A stretch of DNA of 64,000 bases from Bacilliculturomica massiliensis (GTDB lineage Bacteria; Bacillota; Clostridia; Peptostreptococcales; Anaerovoracaceae): NCBI RefSeq assembly GCF_900605495.1, contig NZ_LR027603.1:1613997-1677996 (forward strand), read 5' to 3'. Positions 25,461 through 34,726 of this stretch are shown here, one piece after another. Both the position numbers and the translations under genes were made by a program. How positions within the stretch are numbered: position 1 is the first letter of the stretch; every line of letters begins with the position of its first letter. The notes below the pieces were generated by a model. That model ran no database searches, was not told the DNA's origin, and saw only the letters and a program-made list of their open reading frames with translations.

Positions 25461-28400
25461 TTGGCTGACGACTTCGGAAAGAAATCTGAGGAAGAGAAAA
25501 GAAAAGAGATAGACGACTTTTTCAACCAATTCGACAGTGAGACAAAAGACGTGGAAAACGTGGAATCCCGCTTTGATCAGATCACGAGCGGTCTGGAGCG
25601 GGACGCCAGAGAGCGGCGCGCCCGGGACCACAGCCCCGCCGGAGGGGAAACTCCCGGCGAGGCGGGGGTACCGGCGGTCTCTCCCCGGGAGGACGCCCTG
25701 CATCCGGCGGGAAGCAGGCTCTCACGTCTACAGTCGGAGCGGGAACGAAAGAGAAGAGGTACCCGCCGCAGCGCCGCGGATCCAGACAGCGGCCGCCGCG
25801 GTGAAAACACCGGCGGCGCTGCCGGAAACGGCGGCGCGGATCGGAGCGAAAGCGGCGCTGAGGCAGAAAAAGGTCATCCGCGGGAGGAAAAAGAAGGGTT
25901 TTCACTGAAGGAATCCCTCATCACCTTCTGGGCCTCCATCTGCGCCTGGTTCAGCGGGCTCATGGTAAAGAGCAGGGTCATAGATTCGCCGGAAACTGCG
26001 GAAAACGGCGAAGCGGGAGCTAGCATGGCAGGTAAACGAAAGAGAAAAAAACACTATAAGATCAATAAAAAGCAGCTGTTCAAGTTCATCGTTTCCATCG
26101 GGCTGGCATGCTGCATCATCGTAGGCATCATGGTCGGCGTCATCATCGCCACCACTCCCTCCATCAACCCCGACAACATCTACGACATGCTGTCGGAGAA
26201 TTCCATTATGTACGACGATCAGGGAACCGTGGTGGACAGCATCTATAAAGGCGAGACCGGCATGCGTACCAACGTGGCTTACAACGACATACCGGAGAAT
26301 CTGGTGAACGCCTTTGTCGCCATCGAGGACAAAACCTTCTGGAATCATCACGGATTCAACTTTATCCGTATTTTCGGAGCGATCTTTGAGAGCATCACAA
26401 AGGGAGAGTCCATCAGCGGCACCAGCACCATCACGCAGCAGCTGGCGAGAAACCTCTATCTGACGGATACCATGACGGAGCGGTCCCTGACCCGAAAGAT
26501 CCGCGAAGCGTGGTACGCCGTACAGCTGGAGAGCCATCTGAGCAAAAAACAGATCGTGGAAGCCTATCTGAATACCATCAATCTGGGGAACCGCTCCAAC
26601 GGAGTTCAGGCTGCTTCTCAGGCGTACTTCTCCAAGAATGTGAGCGACCTCACCCTTCCGGAATGCGCCCTTCTGGCCTGCCTGCCCAAAAGCCCCAGCA
26701 ACTATTCCCCGGTAAAGGGAAATACCAACGAGGCGCTGGCAGAGGCCAATGTGGATCTGGATACGCTGGATATCTTATCCAGGACCGACGACTGGACCTC
26801 CTGGTACAACGACAGAGCCGTTTCCAGCGGCCGTTATCAGCTGGTGCTTAAATTCATGCTGGAACAGGAAAAGATCAGTCAGGAAGAGTACGACGCGGCC
26901 GTGGCCTACAATGTCCGCGATTCGATCAAACCGGGCGGCGAGTCCAACGGCGACAGCGATATTTCTTCTTATCTGGCCGACTATACCATCAATCAGGTCA
27001 TCAGAGATCTGGTCGAAAAAGAAGGCATGAAGGAAGAGGACGCCAGAACGCGTCTGTACAACGGAGGTCTGCGCATCTACAGCACCATGAATCTGTCCAT
27101 GCAGCAGGCGGCGGAGACTGTGTTCGACGACAGCTCCAACTTCCCCAGCGTAGTCAAACTGAAAAAAGACAGCGGCGGCAACGTGCTGGACAGCAAAGGC
27201 CGCATCATGCTGTACAATAAGGAAAATTATCTGGATTCCAACGGCAATTTCATTCTGTCCTCCGACGAGTACAGGAAAAACGAGGACGGCACCATGACCG
27301 TCTTCAAAGGAAAGAGACTGAACATCTACAAGGTCAGCGCCGGCGGCGCCACCGACTACAACCTGGAATTCAAGAGCATGTACGAGATCTACGAAAAAGC
27401 CTTCTATATCCGCTCCGGCGGCATCATCCAGATCCCCGCCGAATACAAGAGCCGCGACGACGACGGAAATCTGGTCATCAGCGCCAAGTTCTTCGCGGAT
27501 AAGCCGAACTTTTTCAGCGAGACAGGATCAGGCGGCCTGGCCGTCTCCTCGGATCACTACACGCTGCAGGCAAGAGTACGTCAGCCTCAGGCCGCAATGG
27601 TGATCATGGATCAGAAGACAGGGGCCATCAAGGCCATGGTAGGCGGACGCAACACAGAGGGCAGACAGCTGCTCAACCGCGCCACCAGTACCCGTCAGCC
27701 GGGATCTTCCATCAAGCCCATGGGCGTTTACGCCCCCGCTCTTCAGAGCGGAGCCAACGGCGAGACCAGCTGGACGGCGGCCAGCGTGATCGACGACTCT
27801 CCCCTGATCGTACAGGGCAAGCAGTGGCCAAAAAACTGGTACTCCGGATACAGAGGTCTCTACACCCTGCGTCAGTCCGTGGAACAGTCCGTGAACGTCA
27901 ACGCCGTCAAGGTATTTCAGGATATCGGCGTGGAGCGGTCGCTGAAGTCGCTCAAGGACTTCGGCGTCACTTCCGTGGTAGAGGAAGGCGACGTTAACGA
28001 TATGAACGCGGCGGCCCTGGCTCTGGGCGGCATGAGCAAAGGGATCTCTCCGCTGGAGATGTGCGCCGGCTACGCGGTGTTCGCCAACGACGGGATCTAT
28101 ACCAAGCCGGTCTGTTACACCAAGGTGACCAACAAGAACGGCGACGTGATCCTCGAGGGCGAGCCCGAGACACATCGTGTTCTGGACGAAGGCGTGGCCT
28201 TCATCATGCGGGACATTCTGCGCACCACAGTCAGCAACGGTCTGGCCAAGGCGGCCAACGTGGGCACGCACACCACCTGCGGAAAGACCGGTACTACTAC
28301 AGACCAGTGCGACGCGTGGTTCGTGGGCTTTACGCCCTACTATACGGCGTCGCTGTGGATCGGAAACGATATCAACATCGAGCTGTCTCAGGGCAGCGCA

Positions 28401-29039
28401 GCGGCCACAAAGGTGTGGAGCAAGGTTATGAAACAGATCCACAAGGATCTGCCCAAAGCCAGTTTCAGCGCGGCGCCCTCCACCGTGGTCACCGCCAGCA
28501 TCGACACCAAATCCGGCAAGCTGCCCTCTGAGCTCAGCGCCCTGGATCCCAGAGGCACGGTGAAGAGCGAATACTTCGTAAAAGGAACGGTGCCCAAAGA
28601 AACGGACGACATGCACATCAGCGTGAACGTCTGTACGGAATCCGGCTATCTGGCCACACCCTGGTGTCCCAGTACGGAGAGCCGCGTGTGCATCGACTCC
28701 TCCAAACGGGACAGCGCCAGCGTGGGCGACGCGGAGTACAATTCTCCCACCCATTACTGCAACCTGCACAATCTGGACGTGGGAGCCTATCCGGTCAAGG
28801 ACGGCGTCACCGTGGATCCAGGCTTTACCTGGACGCCCACAGGCGGCGGCGTCACCGATCCTGATGGCGAAGGCGGCTCGGACAGCGGCAGCGGTTCCGG
28901 CAGCGACAACAGCGGTTCCGGCTCAGGCAGCGGTTCCGGCAGCGGCACGGGAGGCGGATCCGGAGGCGGCACAACGCCCGGCCCCGATCCCGACGATCCG
29001 AACAATCAGATCCCTGACTGGCTGAACACCGACCGCTGA
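25461..29039 (+). CDS. Bifunctional class A penicillin-binding protein (glycosyltransferase-transpeptidase)
   Basis: The TTG at 25461 is preferred over the GTG at 25452 because AGGTGAT is then correctly spaced. A long charged cytosolic region of about 200 residues (low-complexity, Arg/Gly/Glu-rich) precedes one membrane helix (IGLACCIIVGIMVGVIIA). The GT51 domain has the catalytic AIEDKTFWNHHGFN near residue 290 and TSTITQQLARNLY. The transpeptidase has SSIK (nucleophile Ser, about 750), SVN and KTGTT (about 942). The C-terminus is a Gly/Ser-rich repeat tail ending in a Pro/Asp segment. It polymerises and cross-links peptidoglycan outside the membrane. At about 1190 residues it is longer than the usual 700-900 because of both tails. 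Monocistronic. Confidence 0.95.
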   Translation: MADDFGKKSEEEKRKEIDDFFNQFDSETKDVENVESRFDQITSGLERDARERRARDHSPAGGETPGEAGVPAVSPREDALHPAGSRLSRLQSERERKRRGTRRSAADPDSGRRGENTGGAAGNGGADRSESGAEAEKGHPREEKEGFSLKESLITFWASICAWFSGLMVKSRVIDSPETAENGEAGASMAGKRKRKKHYKINKKQLFKFIVSIGLACCIIVGIMVGVIIATTPSINPDNIYDMLSENSIMYDDQGTVVDSIYKGETGMRTNVAYNDIPENLVNAFVAIEDKTFWNHHGFNFIRIFGAIFESITKGESISGTSTITQQLARNLYLTDTMTERSLTRKIREAWYAVQLESHLSKKQIVEAYLNTINLGNRSNGVQAASQAYFSKNVSDLTLPECALLACLPKSPSNYSPVKGNTNEALAEANVDLDTLDILSRTDDWTSWYNDRAVSSGRYQLVLKFMLEQEKISQEEYDAAVAYNVRDSIKPGGESNGDSDISSYLADYTINQVIRDLVEKEGMKEEDARTRLYNGGLRIYSTMNLSMQQAAETVFDDSSNFPSVVKLKKDSGGNVLDSKGRIMLYNKENYLDSNGNFILSSDEYRKNEDGTMTVFKGKRLNIYKVSAGGATDYNLEFKSMYEIYEKAFYIRSGGIIQIPAEYKSRDDDGNLVISAKFFADKPNFFSETGSGGLAVSSDHYTLQARVRQPQAAMVIMDQKTGAIKAMVGGRNTEGRQLLNRATSTRQPGSSIKPMGVYAPALQSGANGETSWTAASVIDDSPLIVQGKQWPKNWYSGYRGLYTLRQSVEQSVNVNAVKVFQDIGVERSLKSLKDFGVTSVVEEGDVNDMNAAALALGGMSKGISPLEMCAGYAVFANDGIYTKPVCYTKVTNKNGDVILEGEPETHRVLDEGVAFIMRDILRTTVSNGLAKAANVGTHTTCGKTGTTTDQCDAWFVGFTPYYTASLWIGNDINIELSQGSAAATKVWSKVMKQIHKDLPKASFSAAPSTVVTASIDTKSGKLPSELSALDPRGTVKSEYFVKGTVPKETDDMHISVNVCTESGYLATPWCPSTESRVCIDSSKRDSASVGDAEYNSPTHYCNLHNLDVGAYPVKDGVTVDPGFTWTPTGGGVTDPDGEGGSDSGSGSGSDNSGSGSGSGSGSGTGGGSGGGTTPGPDPDDPNNQIPDWLNTDR

Positions 29040-29074
29040 CAGATGAGACCCAATAAAGATTCAAAAAAATAAAG

Positions 29075-29115
29075 TCCCCCGGAGACGGCTGAAAATCCGT
29101 CTCCGGGGGATTTTT
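29075..29115. terminator. Bidirectional terminator between the PBP and the permease gene
   Basis: TCCCCCGGAGACGG pairs with CCGTCTCCGGGGGA around an 8-base loop, with T runs on both strands. It ends the PBP transcript and, from the other side, the B12-mutase operon. Confidence 0.93.
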
Positions 29116-29155
29116 ATATGGCTGACCGCATCATTGCAGCGGCAGGTCCAGCTTT

Positions 29156-30241
29156 CTATTCTGCGGTCTCTTTCTTTTTCATTCTCATGATGATCATCCG
29201 CACCACCATGACCGCCAGCACCACAAATCCCAGGTAACCGTTGATGACATAAATGTAGTTCATCAGTACATTGAACGGGATGTACAGCGCGATGATCAGT
29301 CCGATCACAGCCAGTATGCCGGTCAGGGCCTTGAACCTGCCGGTCCCCTCCTGGGAAAAGCGGGAAGACGCCGTCCACAGCAGCGGGCAGGCGCTGGTGT
29401 AGATGGCTGCAAAGATCAGAATTCCGAAGATATTCGCCAGCGGCGGCCAGATCTGAGAAGCCAGCACCAGATTGGGGATCTGCATGGTTCCCACCACGTC
29501 GATCTGAGCCAGAATGGACAGTCCGATGATCGTATTGACGACTACCAGCACCACGGAAGATACCACGTTGGCCTTCATCAGCGTGCCGAAGTCTTCTTTC
29601 ATGCCCAGAGCCGCAGTGAATCCAGCCAGCCAGAGGATGCAGAATCCACCGTTCGAGGCGCCGGACAGGAACCAGTTGTCTCCCGCCTTAGTCACCGACA
29701 GAGCGCCGGATTCGATGGCCTCGATGTTGTCCCCTATGCCGCCGAAGTTTGACGCCAGACTGACACAAGACATGATGAAGATCAAAAGCACCAGGACCGG
29801 TCCGATCTTACCGATGATATCCACGATGGAATTCAACCCGAAAGCCACGGTGATCCCCGCCAGGATCACCACCAGCAGCGCCCCCGCCATCAGGGGAAGG
29901 TCGTACTGCTGCATCAGCGTGGATGCGGCGCCCGAGACCATGACAACATAGGACATATAACAAAATAAAACGGTAAAAAGATCAAAGGCTTTGCCTGCGA
30001 TAGGGCCGCAGTAAAAGGTAAAGACGTCGCTGCCCTTCTCGATGCTGCCGTTTTTTCCCGCATAGGCGTAGCCGTAGTTTGCGATCATCAGAATCACGGC
30101 GATGGTGACTGCCGTGCCGATGACTTTCCAGCCGTAAGGAGAATAGTACTGCATGACCTCCTGTCCGGTGGCCACGCCGGAGCCGATCAGGAATGCCAGA
30201 AACGCTCCCGCAAGAGTGATAATCTTATATATATTCTTCAT
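29156..30241 (-). CDS. YkvI-type membrane permease (APC-fold transporter)
   Basis: Start ATG 30241 with GGAGG at good spacing; the frame is open further up. 361 residues with about ten helices. The N-terminus ITLAGAFLAFLIGSGVATGQEVMQYY has the broken first helix of the APC/LeuT fold, as in the YkvI/COG3949 family of Firmicute membrane proteins. The substrate of the family is not well established; amino or carboxylic acids are plausible. It is the last gene of the operon with the B12 mutase and GlmL, so it probably imports the mutase substrate or a precursor. Confidence 0.85.
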   Translation of the reverse strand: MKNIYKIITLAGAFLAFLIGSGVATGQEVMQYYSPYGWKVIGTAVTIAVILMIANYGYAYAGKNGSIEKGSDVFTFYCGPIAGKAFDLFTVLFCYMSYVVMVSGAASTLMQQYDLPLMAGALLVVILAGITVAFGLNSIVDIIGKIGPVLVLLIFIMSCVSLASNFGGIGDNIEAIESGALSVTKAGDNWFLSGASNGGFCILWLAGFTAALGMKEDFGTLMKANVVSSVVLVVVNTIIGLSILAQIDVVGTMQIPNLVLASQIWPPLANIFGILIFAAIYTSACPLLWTASSRFSQEGTGRFKALTGILAVIGLIIALYIPFNVLMNYIYVINGYLGFVVLAVMVVRMIIMRMKKKETAE

Positions 30242-30349
30242 AACAACCTCCGTATCATCACATCTGACCTTCAGGCTGATCCGCCTGCCACTGTCATGGC
30301 CGAGACCATCAAGAAGCCCTCCGGTCACCACATCGTATCAGTTTTCACG

Positions 30350-31771
30350 TCAAATCTTTTCCAGGCTGTTCTTCATCAATGACAATGCGGCGTCCTCGTC
30401 CACCTCCCGCAGCAGGCCGCCGGCAAAAAATACATAATCTCTGTCCAGATAAAAATCGGATTCTTCCGGCAGCAGAATGTCCGGTTCACCGGAGGGGCTT
30501 CTCAAAACGCCGGAGAGGATCTCCCGAGGGCTTCCTCCGAAGATCAGCGGGCCGCCGGTTCCCACCACCGTCCGCACGCCGGTCAGATTCTTTCCCTGCT
30601 GAACGGTTTTCACTCCCGCGGAGGCGATGCGCTCGATGCGGCCCGCATGGCGTCTGGCGCTGATGCGCGCCGCGCGTCTGGCGCTGATGCGCGCCGCGCC
30701 GGCCGCCAGAAGGCGGTCGATCTTCCGCTCGTCCTCCGTCTGCGCCAGCACGTATTTTTCCGTGACCCAGCGCCCGATGATCCGGCTTATCTCCGCTTCT
30801 TTGAGACCCGCGTCCCGGCACATCCGTTCCATACCGATCTCGGCGCAGAGAGACCCGGAGGACTCCCTCATGCCCAGATCCCCTTCCACCGTCCGCTTCG
30901 TATAGGGCTCTGCCGCGCCCACGATCTTGGCCCCTTCATACGGCGTCTGTTCCGCGTAGGAGTGGATATCCGTGGTGGCGCCGCCCACATCGACGATCAT
31001 CAGGTCCCCCACCCCCTCCTGATCCGGCGTGCCGGCGGCAAGCAGTTCGCCCGCCCTCAGCACAGCGGCGGGAGTGGGCATCACCATTTTATCCAGCATC
31101 CCGGCGACCTTATCCAACCCCTTCATATTGATAATGCGTTTCAGAAACACATCACGGATAATGCTCTCCACCGGCCCGCTGTCCAGCATCCCCACTTCTG
31201 GAATAATATTTCTCACCACGTAAAACTCCTTGCGGCCCAGAGTCAGGATCCGCCTGACGTCAGGCGCCACGGCCGAATTTCCCGCGTAAATGATGGGAAT
31301 ATGCAGGGTGCTGTCCGCCAGCATCCGGGCGTTGTGCAGCAGCACGGAAGAATTTCCCCTCTCGTATCCGCCGCAAAACAGGAGGATCTCCAGAGGCAGC
31401 GCGCAGAGCTCCTCCATATCCGCCTCCGTCATTTTGCCCGTGCAGGTGCGCAGGATCTTCGCCCCTGCGCCGAAGGCCGCGTTGCGGCCCGCCTGCAGAC
31501 TCAGCATGGAGGAGATCCCTACCACGCCCATCCGCAGTCCGCCCGCGGCGCTGGAGGAAGACAGCTTCAGCGCCTGCTCAAACTCCCCTTTCCCGATGGC
31601 TTGACAGGCCGCGTCAAAACACTGCTGCAGGCCGATCCGGGCGTCTGTGGCCACCGTGGAGGGAAAGCGGTCCGCAGCCGCGATCCGTTTTTCCTGCAGG
31701 TCCGCCACCGCTACTTTCGTGTAAGTGCTTCCAAAATCCGTCAGAATCACATATCTGGAATTCTGGTTCAT
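30350..31771 (-). CDS. glmL: GlmL/MutL-type ATPase associated with B12 mutases
   Basis: 473 residues of the MutL/GlmL family (ASKHA fold; not the DNA-repair MutL). The phosphate-1 loop ILTDFGSTYTKVAVAD is at the N-terminus and phosphate-2 LMIVDVGGATTDIHS near residue 255. These proteins accompany glutamate mutase, ornithine aminomutase and methyleneglutarate mutase and are thought to protect or reactivate the B12 enzyme. The ATG overlaps the mutase stop by 4 bases (ATGA). Near residue 365 a 24-base in-frame duplication gives two ARISARRA units in a loop. The gene strongly supports the B12-mutase call for its upstream partner. Confidence 0.9.
   Translation of the reverse strand: MNQNSRYVILTDFGSTYTKVAVADLQEKRIAAADRFPSTVATDARIGLQQCFDAACQAIGKGEFEQALKLSSSSAAGGLRMGVVGISSMLSLQAGRNAAFGAGAKILRTCTGKMTEADMEELCALPLEILLFCGGYERGNSSVLLHNARMLADSTLHIPIIYAGNSAVAPDVRRILTLGRKEFYVVRNIIPEVGMLDSGPVESIIRDVFLKRIINMKGLDKVAGMLDKMVMPTPAAVLRAGELLAAGTPDQEGVGDLMIVDVGGATTDIHSYAEQTPYEGAKIVGAAEPYTKRTVEGDLGMRESSGSLCAEIGMERMCRDAGLKEAEISRIIGRWVTEKYVLAQTEDERKIDRLLAAGAARISARRAARISARRHAGRIERIASAGVKTVQQGKNLTGVRTVVGTGGPLIFGGSPREILSGVLRSPSGEPDILLPEESDFYLDRDYVFFAGGLLREVDEDAALSLMKNSLEKI
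30655..30702 (-). repeat. 24-bp tandem duplication inside glmL
   Basis: Two nearly identical 24-base units (containing TCTGGCGCTGATGCGCGCCG) lie in frame and encode the doubled ARISARRA segment, a recent insertion in a probable surface loop. Confidence 0.7.
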
Positions 31772-33576
31772 AATACACCCTCGCCCCCGCCGGCCTCGTA
31801 TGCTCCCGCGATAGCCGGTACGATCTGTTCCATCACATTGTCCGCGTTGACCCCCAGGGCGCGGAGATCTTCGGTCACATCCACGGCCAGCTGGCTTCCG
31901 TCCATATTTTCATTGAGCAGACCGCCCATGATGATCAGCGTGTCGCCCAGTCCATTTTCATTCAAACGCTCCATCAGATCTCTGGCAAAACTCAGCGCGA
32001 TCCCGTTATAGGTGCTGATCACCACCACCCTGCTCTCCGTTTCCAGAATGTTTTCCACGATCTCCCGGGGCGTCACATAGGTGCCCAGATCGAAGATATC
32101 CGCTCCCGCCACGCTGCACAGAGATTTGACCATCTCTTTCCCGTATTCGTGGATATCTGTGGACCCCAGGATGACCCGTTTGCCCTCCAGCCGTTTTGCG
32201 ATATTTCCGGCCCCGGCGAAGACCCTGCTCTGCTTTTCCTGCAGCGTCTTCACAATATCCGTTGGCTTCACCGGTTCCCGTCCCCGCATGGCCGCTTTCT
32301 CGCTGCGCCCCACGCCGAAGTGGATCTCCAGCTGTTCTGCGCCGATGGCCTTCAGAGCCGCAAACACCTCGCCGGGATGGCGTACGTCTACCCCCAGGTC
32401 GTCCAGTCCGTTCATGACGCGTTCGAAGAAGACACGGCCGCAGGAAACGAGAATGTCCCGCTCCGCCTCCACTTTGCTCCAGTCGATGAAAGGCTCTAAA
32501 AGTTTGGACTTCTCGATCATCACGTCGATGCAGAGATGCCCCTCGATGATCTCGTCGGCGGTGGGGACCCGGCACGCCTCGCTGACTGGAACGGAGGCTA
32601 CCGCGTGACCCGTGGGCTTGTGGCGCTGGCAGATGGCGTCAGCCTGCGAAAAGCTGCACAGCGCGCCGTAGTTTCTGGAAAAATCAGTGCCGTAGTCGAT
32701 GGTATTTCCAAACGTCATAGTTCCCGGCGTATTCTTTTTATTGGTGGCGTCGCAGGCCATGTTGAAGACGATGCGGGAGATGGGATCGCTGAACAGATTT
32801 CCATACGAGAACGTCATGGAAGCGCCCAGCAGTTCCTCGACCAGATACCGCTCGATCATCGTCCACCCCGTCAGGTTTACCAGGTCGTGGAACTGATTTC
32901 CGTAACCGTCGTCCAGATTGGAGTGTACGATCGTTCCGTCAAACTTTCCCATCAGGCCGAATCCCAAAAGTGAATTGACCGTCCTCTCCCGTTCCAGTTC
33001 GATGCCCGGATACTCATATGTAAAATAGTGAGACACGTTGCCCAGGGAAGTCACTCCGGCTTCCAGGGCCAGTCTGGCGTTTTCTATGGCGTTGGGACAG
33101 CCGATCATATGATCGCTCATATGCGGCTGGATCGGCGCGATCTGTCCGATGGCCTTCCACTCGTCCGGACTCTTGAAGATCAGTCCTGTGCCCGGCTGCA
33201 GCTTTGAGCGGTGTTCTTCCGGCACGCCCATGATCCAGTCGAAGATAAAGCCCATCCGCGTGATGTAGCTTCCGCGGCGTTCCAGCTCATTGTAGATATA
33301 CTCTACATTTCTGGCCGTCTCATCCCAGGAATTCCAGCCAATGTGGGAGTGCTTGGATATGTAGCCCTCGCTGATGGCTTTCCGCTTGAATTCAGCCTCG
33401 GACTTCACCCCGTGTTTCTTGAAAAACAAAGTCTCCCCGATGGTGGTCTGCGCCGCGATCTTATCTACCTGACTCCATATCTCCTTCATGTCAGGCAGGT
33501 CTTTGTACTCGAACCGCTTGTTCATTACAATCTTCAAAACTGCATCGCTCCCTTCCTTTTCATCCTTCTCCTTCAT
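31768..33576 (-). CDS. Single-chain B12-dependent carbon-skeleton mutase of unknown substrate
   Basis: About 602 residues from the ATG at 33576; a TTG at 33537 has the better ribosome site (GGAAGGGAG) and is a real alternative. The C-terminal ~130 residues are a Rossmann B12-binding domain with the base-off/His-on signature STDIHEYG (DxHxxG, residue ~472), then VVVISTYNG and IIMGGLLNEN. The N-terminal ~460 residues (HIGWNSWDETARN, IQPHMSDHMIGCPNAIENA, NLFSDPISRIVFNM) would be the substrate barrel but do not match the glutamate mutase E subunit as I know it. A mutase and B12 domain in one chain of this size beside glmL is the layout of 2-methyleneglutarate mutase of Eubacterium barkeri, but no other nicotinate-pathway gene is present. 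The substrate is therefore open. Confidence 0.78.
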   Translation of the reverse strand: MKEKDEKEGSDAVLKIVMNKRFEYKDLPDMKEIWSQVDKIAAQTTIGETLFFKKHGVKSEAEFKRKAISEGYISKHSHIGWNSWDETARNVEYIYNELERRGSYITRMGFIFDWIMGVPEEHRSKLQPGTGLIFKSPDEWKAIGQIAPIQPHMSDHMIGCPNAIENARLALEAGVTSLGNVSHYFTYEYPGIELERERTVNSLLGFGLMGKFDGTIVHSNLDDGYGNQFHDLVNLTGWTMIERYLVEELLGASMTFSYGNLFSDPISRIVFNMACDATNKKNTPGTMTFGNTIDYGTDFSRNYGALCSFSQADAICQRHKPTGHAVASVPVSEACRVPTADEIIEGHLCIDVMIEKSKLLEPFIDWSKVEAERDILVSCGRVFFERVMNGLDDLGVDVRHPGEVFAALKAIGAEQLEIHFGVGRSEKAAMRGREPVKPTDIVKTLQEKQSRVFAGAGNIAKRLEGKRVILGSTDIHEYGKEMVKSLCSVAGADIFDLGTYVTPREIVENILETESRVVVISTYNGIALSFARDLMERLNENGLGDTLIIMGGLLNENMDGSQLAVDVTEDLRALGVNADNVMEQIVPAIAGAYEAGGGEGVL

Positions 33577-33676
33577 CCGGTATCTTTCGCCCCGCCGCTG
33601 CCGCTTTCTCCGCGGCAGCCGCGCCGGCCCGCCGTCGCCCTGCGCGTCCTTCAGCCAAGTGTAAGGCTCTGGCAAA

Positions 33677-33719
33677 CATGCATGATGTGTTATGTGTTAT
33701 GTCTTATGTATGCATCATT
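33677..33719 (-). promoter_or_regulatory. Operator-like direct repeats in the mutase leader
   Basis: Plus-strand reading ATGCATGATG, then TGTTATG TGTTATG TCTTATG in tandem (7-bp period), then TATGCATCAT. The near-symmetrical ATGCAT ends and the tandem core lie just downstream of the mutase promoter, where a GntR repressor could block transcription. Confidence 0.4.
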
Positions 33720-33733
33720 CACGTTCTAAGATC

Positions 33734-33762
33734 AGATTAGCACAATTCCATCGCCGGGTCAA
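33734..33762 (-). promoter_or_regulatory. Sigma-70 promoter of the B12-mutase operon
   Basis: Minus strand TTGACC (33757-33762), 17 bases, TAATCT (33734-33739). The leader to the mutase start is about 150 bases and contains the repeats at 33677-33719. Confidence 0.65.
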
Positions 33763-33888
33763 CAAGGCAGGCGTCATTTTCTAAATATTCTTACACTCGT
33801 CATCCGCCCCGCGGCGGACTGTCTCCGCCCTTCTTATTTCCGCCCCGCAGCCCCTGTAAGGACCTTCGGCAGCAGTACTGCAATCTTC

Positions 33889-33917
33889 TTGAATCTTTTC
33901 CCGCCCTGCTATATAAT
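33889..33917 (+). promoter_or_regulatory. Sigma-70 promoter of the GntR gene
   Basis: TTGAAT (33889-33894), 17 bases, TATAAT (33912-33917), then GGAGGGG before the ATG at 33950. Confidence 0.75.
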
Positions 33918-33949
33918 AGTAAGATAAAGACAAAATCTACGGAGGGGTT

Positions 33950-34597
33950 ATGGACAAGATCGTGACAATGAAGCAGCAGGTCTACAACATTCTGAAAAAG
34001 CGGATCGCAGACGGGACTTACCGTCACGGACAGCGTCTGCAGGAGCCTGATCTTGCAAAGGAACTGAACGTCAGCCGCTCCCCTGTCCGCGAGGCGATCA
34101 AGGAACTGGTGATGGAAGGCATACTCATCGACACACCCAACAAAGGCGCGGCTCTGAAGGTCTTCACGGAAAAGGAGATCGCGGATATCTACGCTCTGCG
34201 CATCCTCATCGAATGCGCGGCAGTGGACACGCTGGCCCAACATCCGGAACTCATTCCGGATGAGACGCTGGAAAAGATCAGGATCAGTCTGTCCGTCACT
34301 GATAAAGACGAGATCGATTATGTGGTAAACGCGGACATCAATCCCCATGACGCTTATATGGAAGCCGCTGAAAACGAATACATTCTGGACGTGTACCGCC
34401 GCGCCTCCTTCTGTACCATGTCCTATCACCGGGCGCTGTTCGCCGGCGAAAATTATCCTGTCAATCTGCGCCAGCATCTGGACATCACCGTGGCTCTCCT
34501 CGATCGCCGTTTTGAGGACGCAAGGGCAGCGGTGATCCGCCACCTGCAGGATTCAGAGGAGATCATCTGCCGGGCTATACGGGAAGGCACCATCTAG
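33950..34597 (+). CDS. GntR-family (FadR-type) transcriptional regulator
   Basis: 215 residues. The N-terminal winged helix carries LKKRIADGTYRHGQRL, LAKELNVSRSPVREAIKEL and the wing NKGAALKVF. The C-terminal part (about 80-210) is an all-helical FCD effector domain with Asp/His metal or carboxylate ligand candidates (NPHDAYMEA, SYHRALFAGE, RQHLDITVAL). FadR-type GntR proteins sense organic acids and repress catabolic operons. It is divergent from the B12-mutase operon, and their start sites share a ~370-bp intergenic region with operator-like repeats, so it most likely regulates that operon. Confidence 0.92.
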   Translation: MDKIVTMKQQVYNILKKRIADGTYRHGQRLQEPDLAKELNVSRSPVREAIKELVMEGILIDTPNKGAALKVFTEKEIADIYALRILIECAAVDTLAQHPELIPDETLEKIRISLSVTDKDEIDYVVNADINPHDAYMEAAENEYILDVYRRASFCTMSYHRALFAGENYPVNLRQHLDITVALLDRRFEDARAAVIRHLQDSEEIICRAIREGTI

Positions 34598-34649
34598 ATC
34601 GGTCCGGGATCGTCCCCTTGTCGGATCATCCGGGATCGCCAGCACGCAC

Positions 34650-34698
34650 AAAAAAACGCACCGACCACCTGTCTGACAGGTGATCGATGCGTTTTTTA
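34650..34698. terminator. Bidirectional terminator between gntR and the EreA-like gene
   Basis: AAAAAACGCACCGACCACCTGT pairs with ACAGGTGATCGATGCGTTTTTT over a long stem with a four-base loop; T runs on both strands serve the two convergent genes. The halves are interrupted by few mismatches. Confidence 0.9.
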
Positions 34699-34726
34699 TT
34701 GTATTAACAGGGCTTTCCGCCCCTTT

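Noticed and set aside
31768-33576. Calling the B12 protein glutamate mutase (GlmE+GlmS fusion)
   Set aside because: The GlmL partner and B12 motif invite it, but the N-terminal domain lacks the GlmE sequence features I know, so I left the substrate open.
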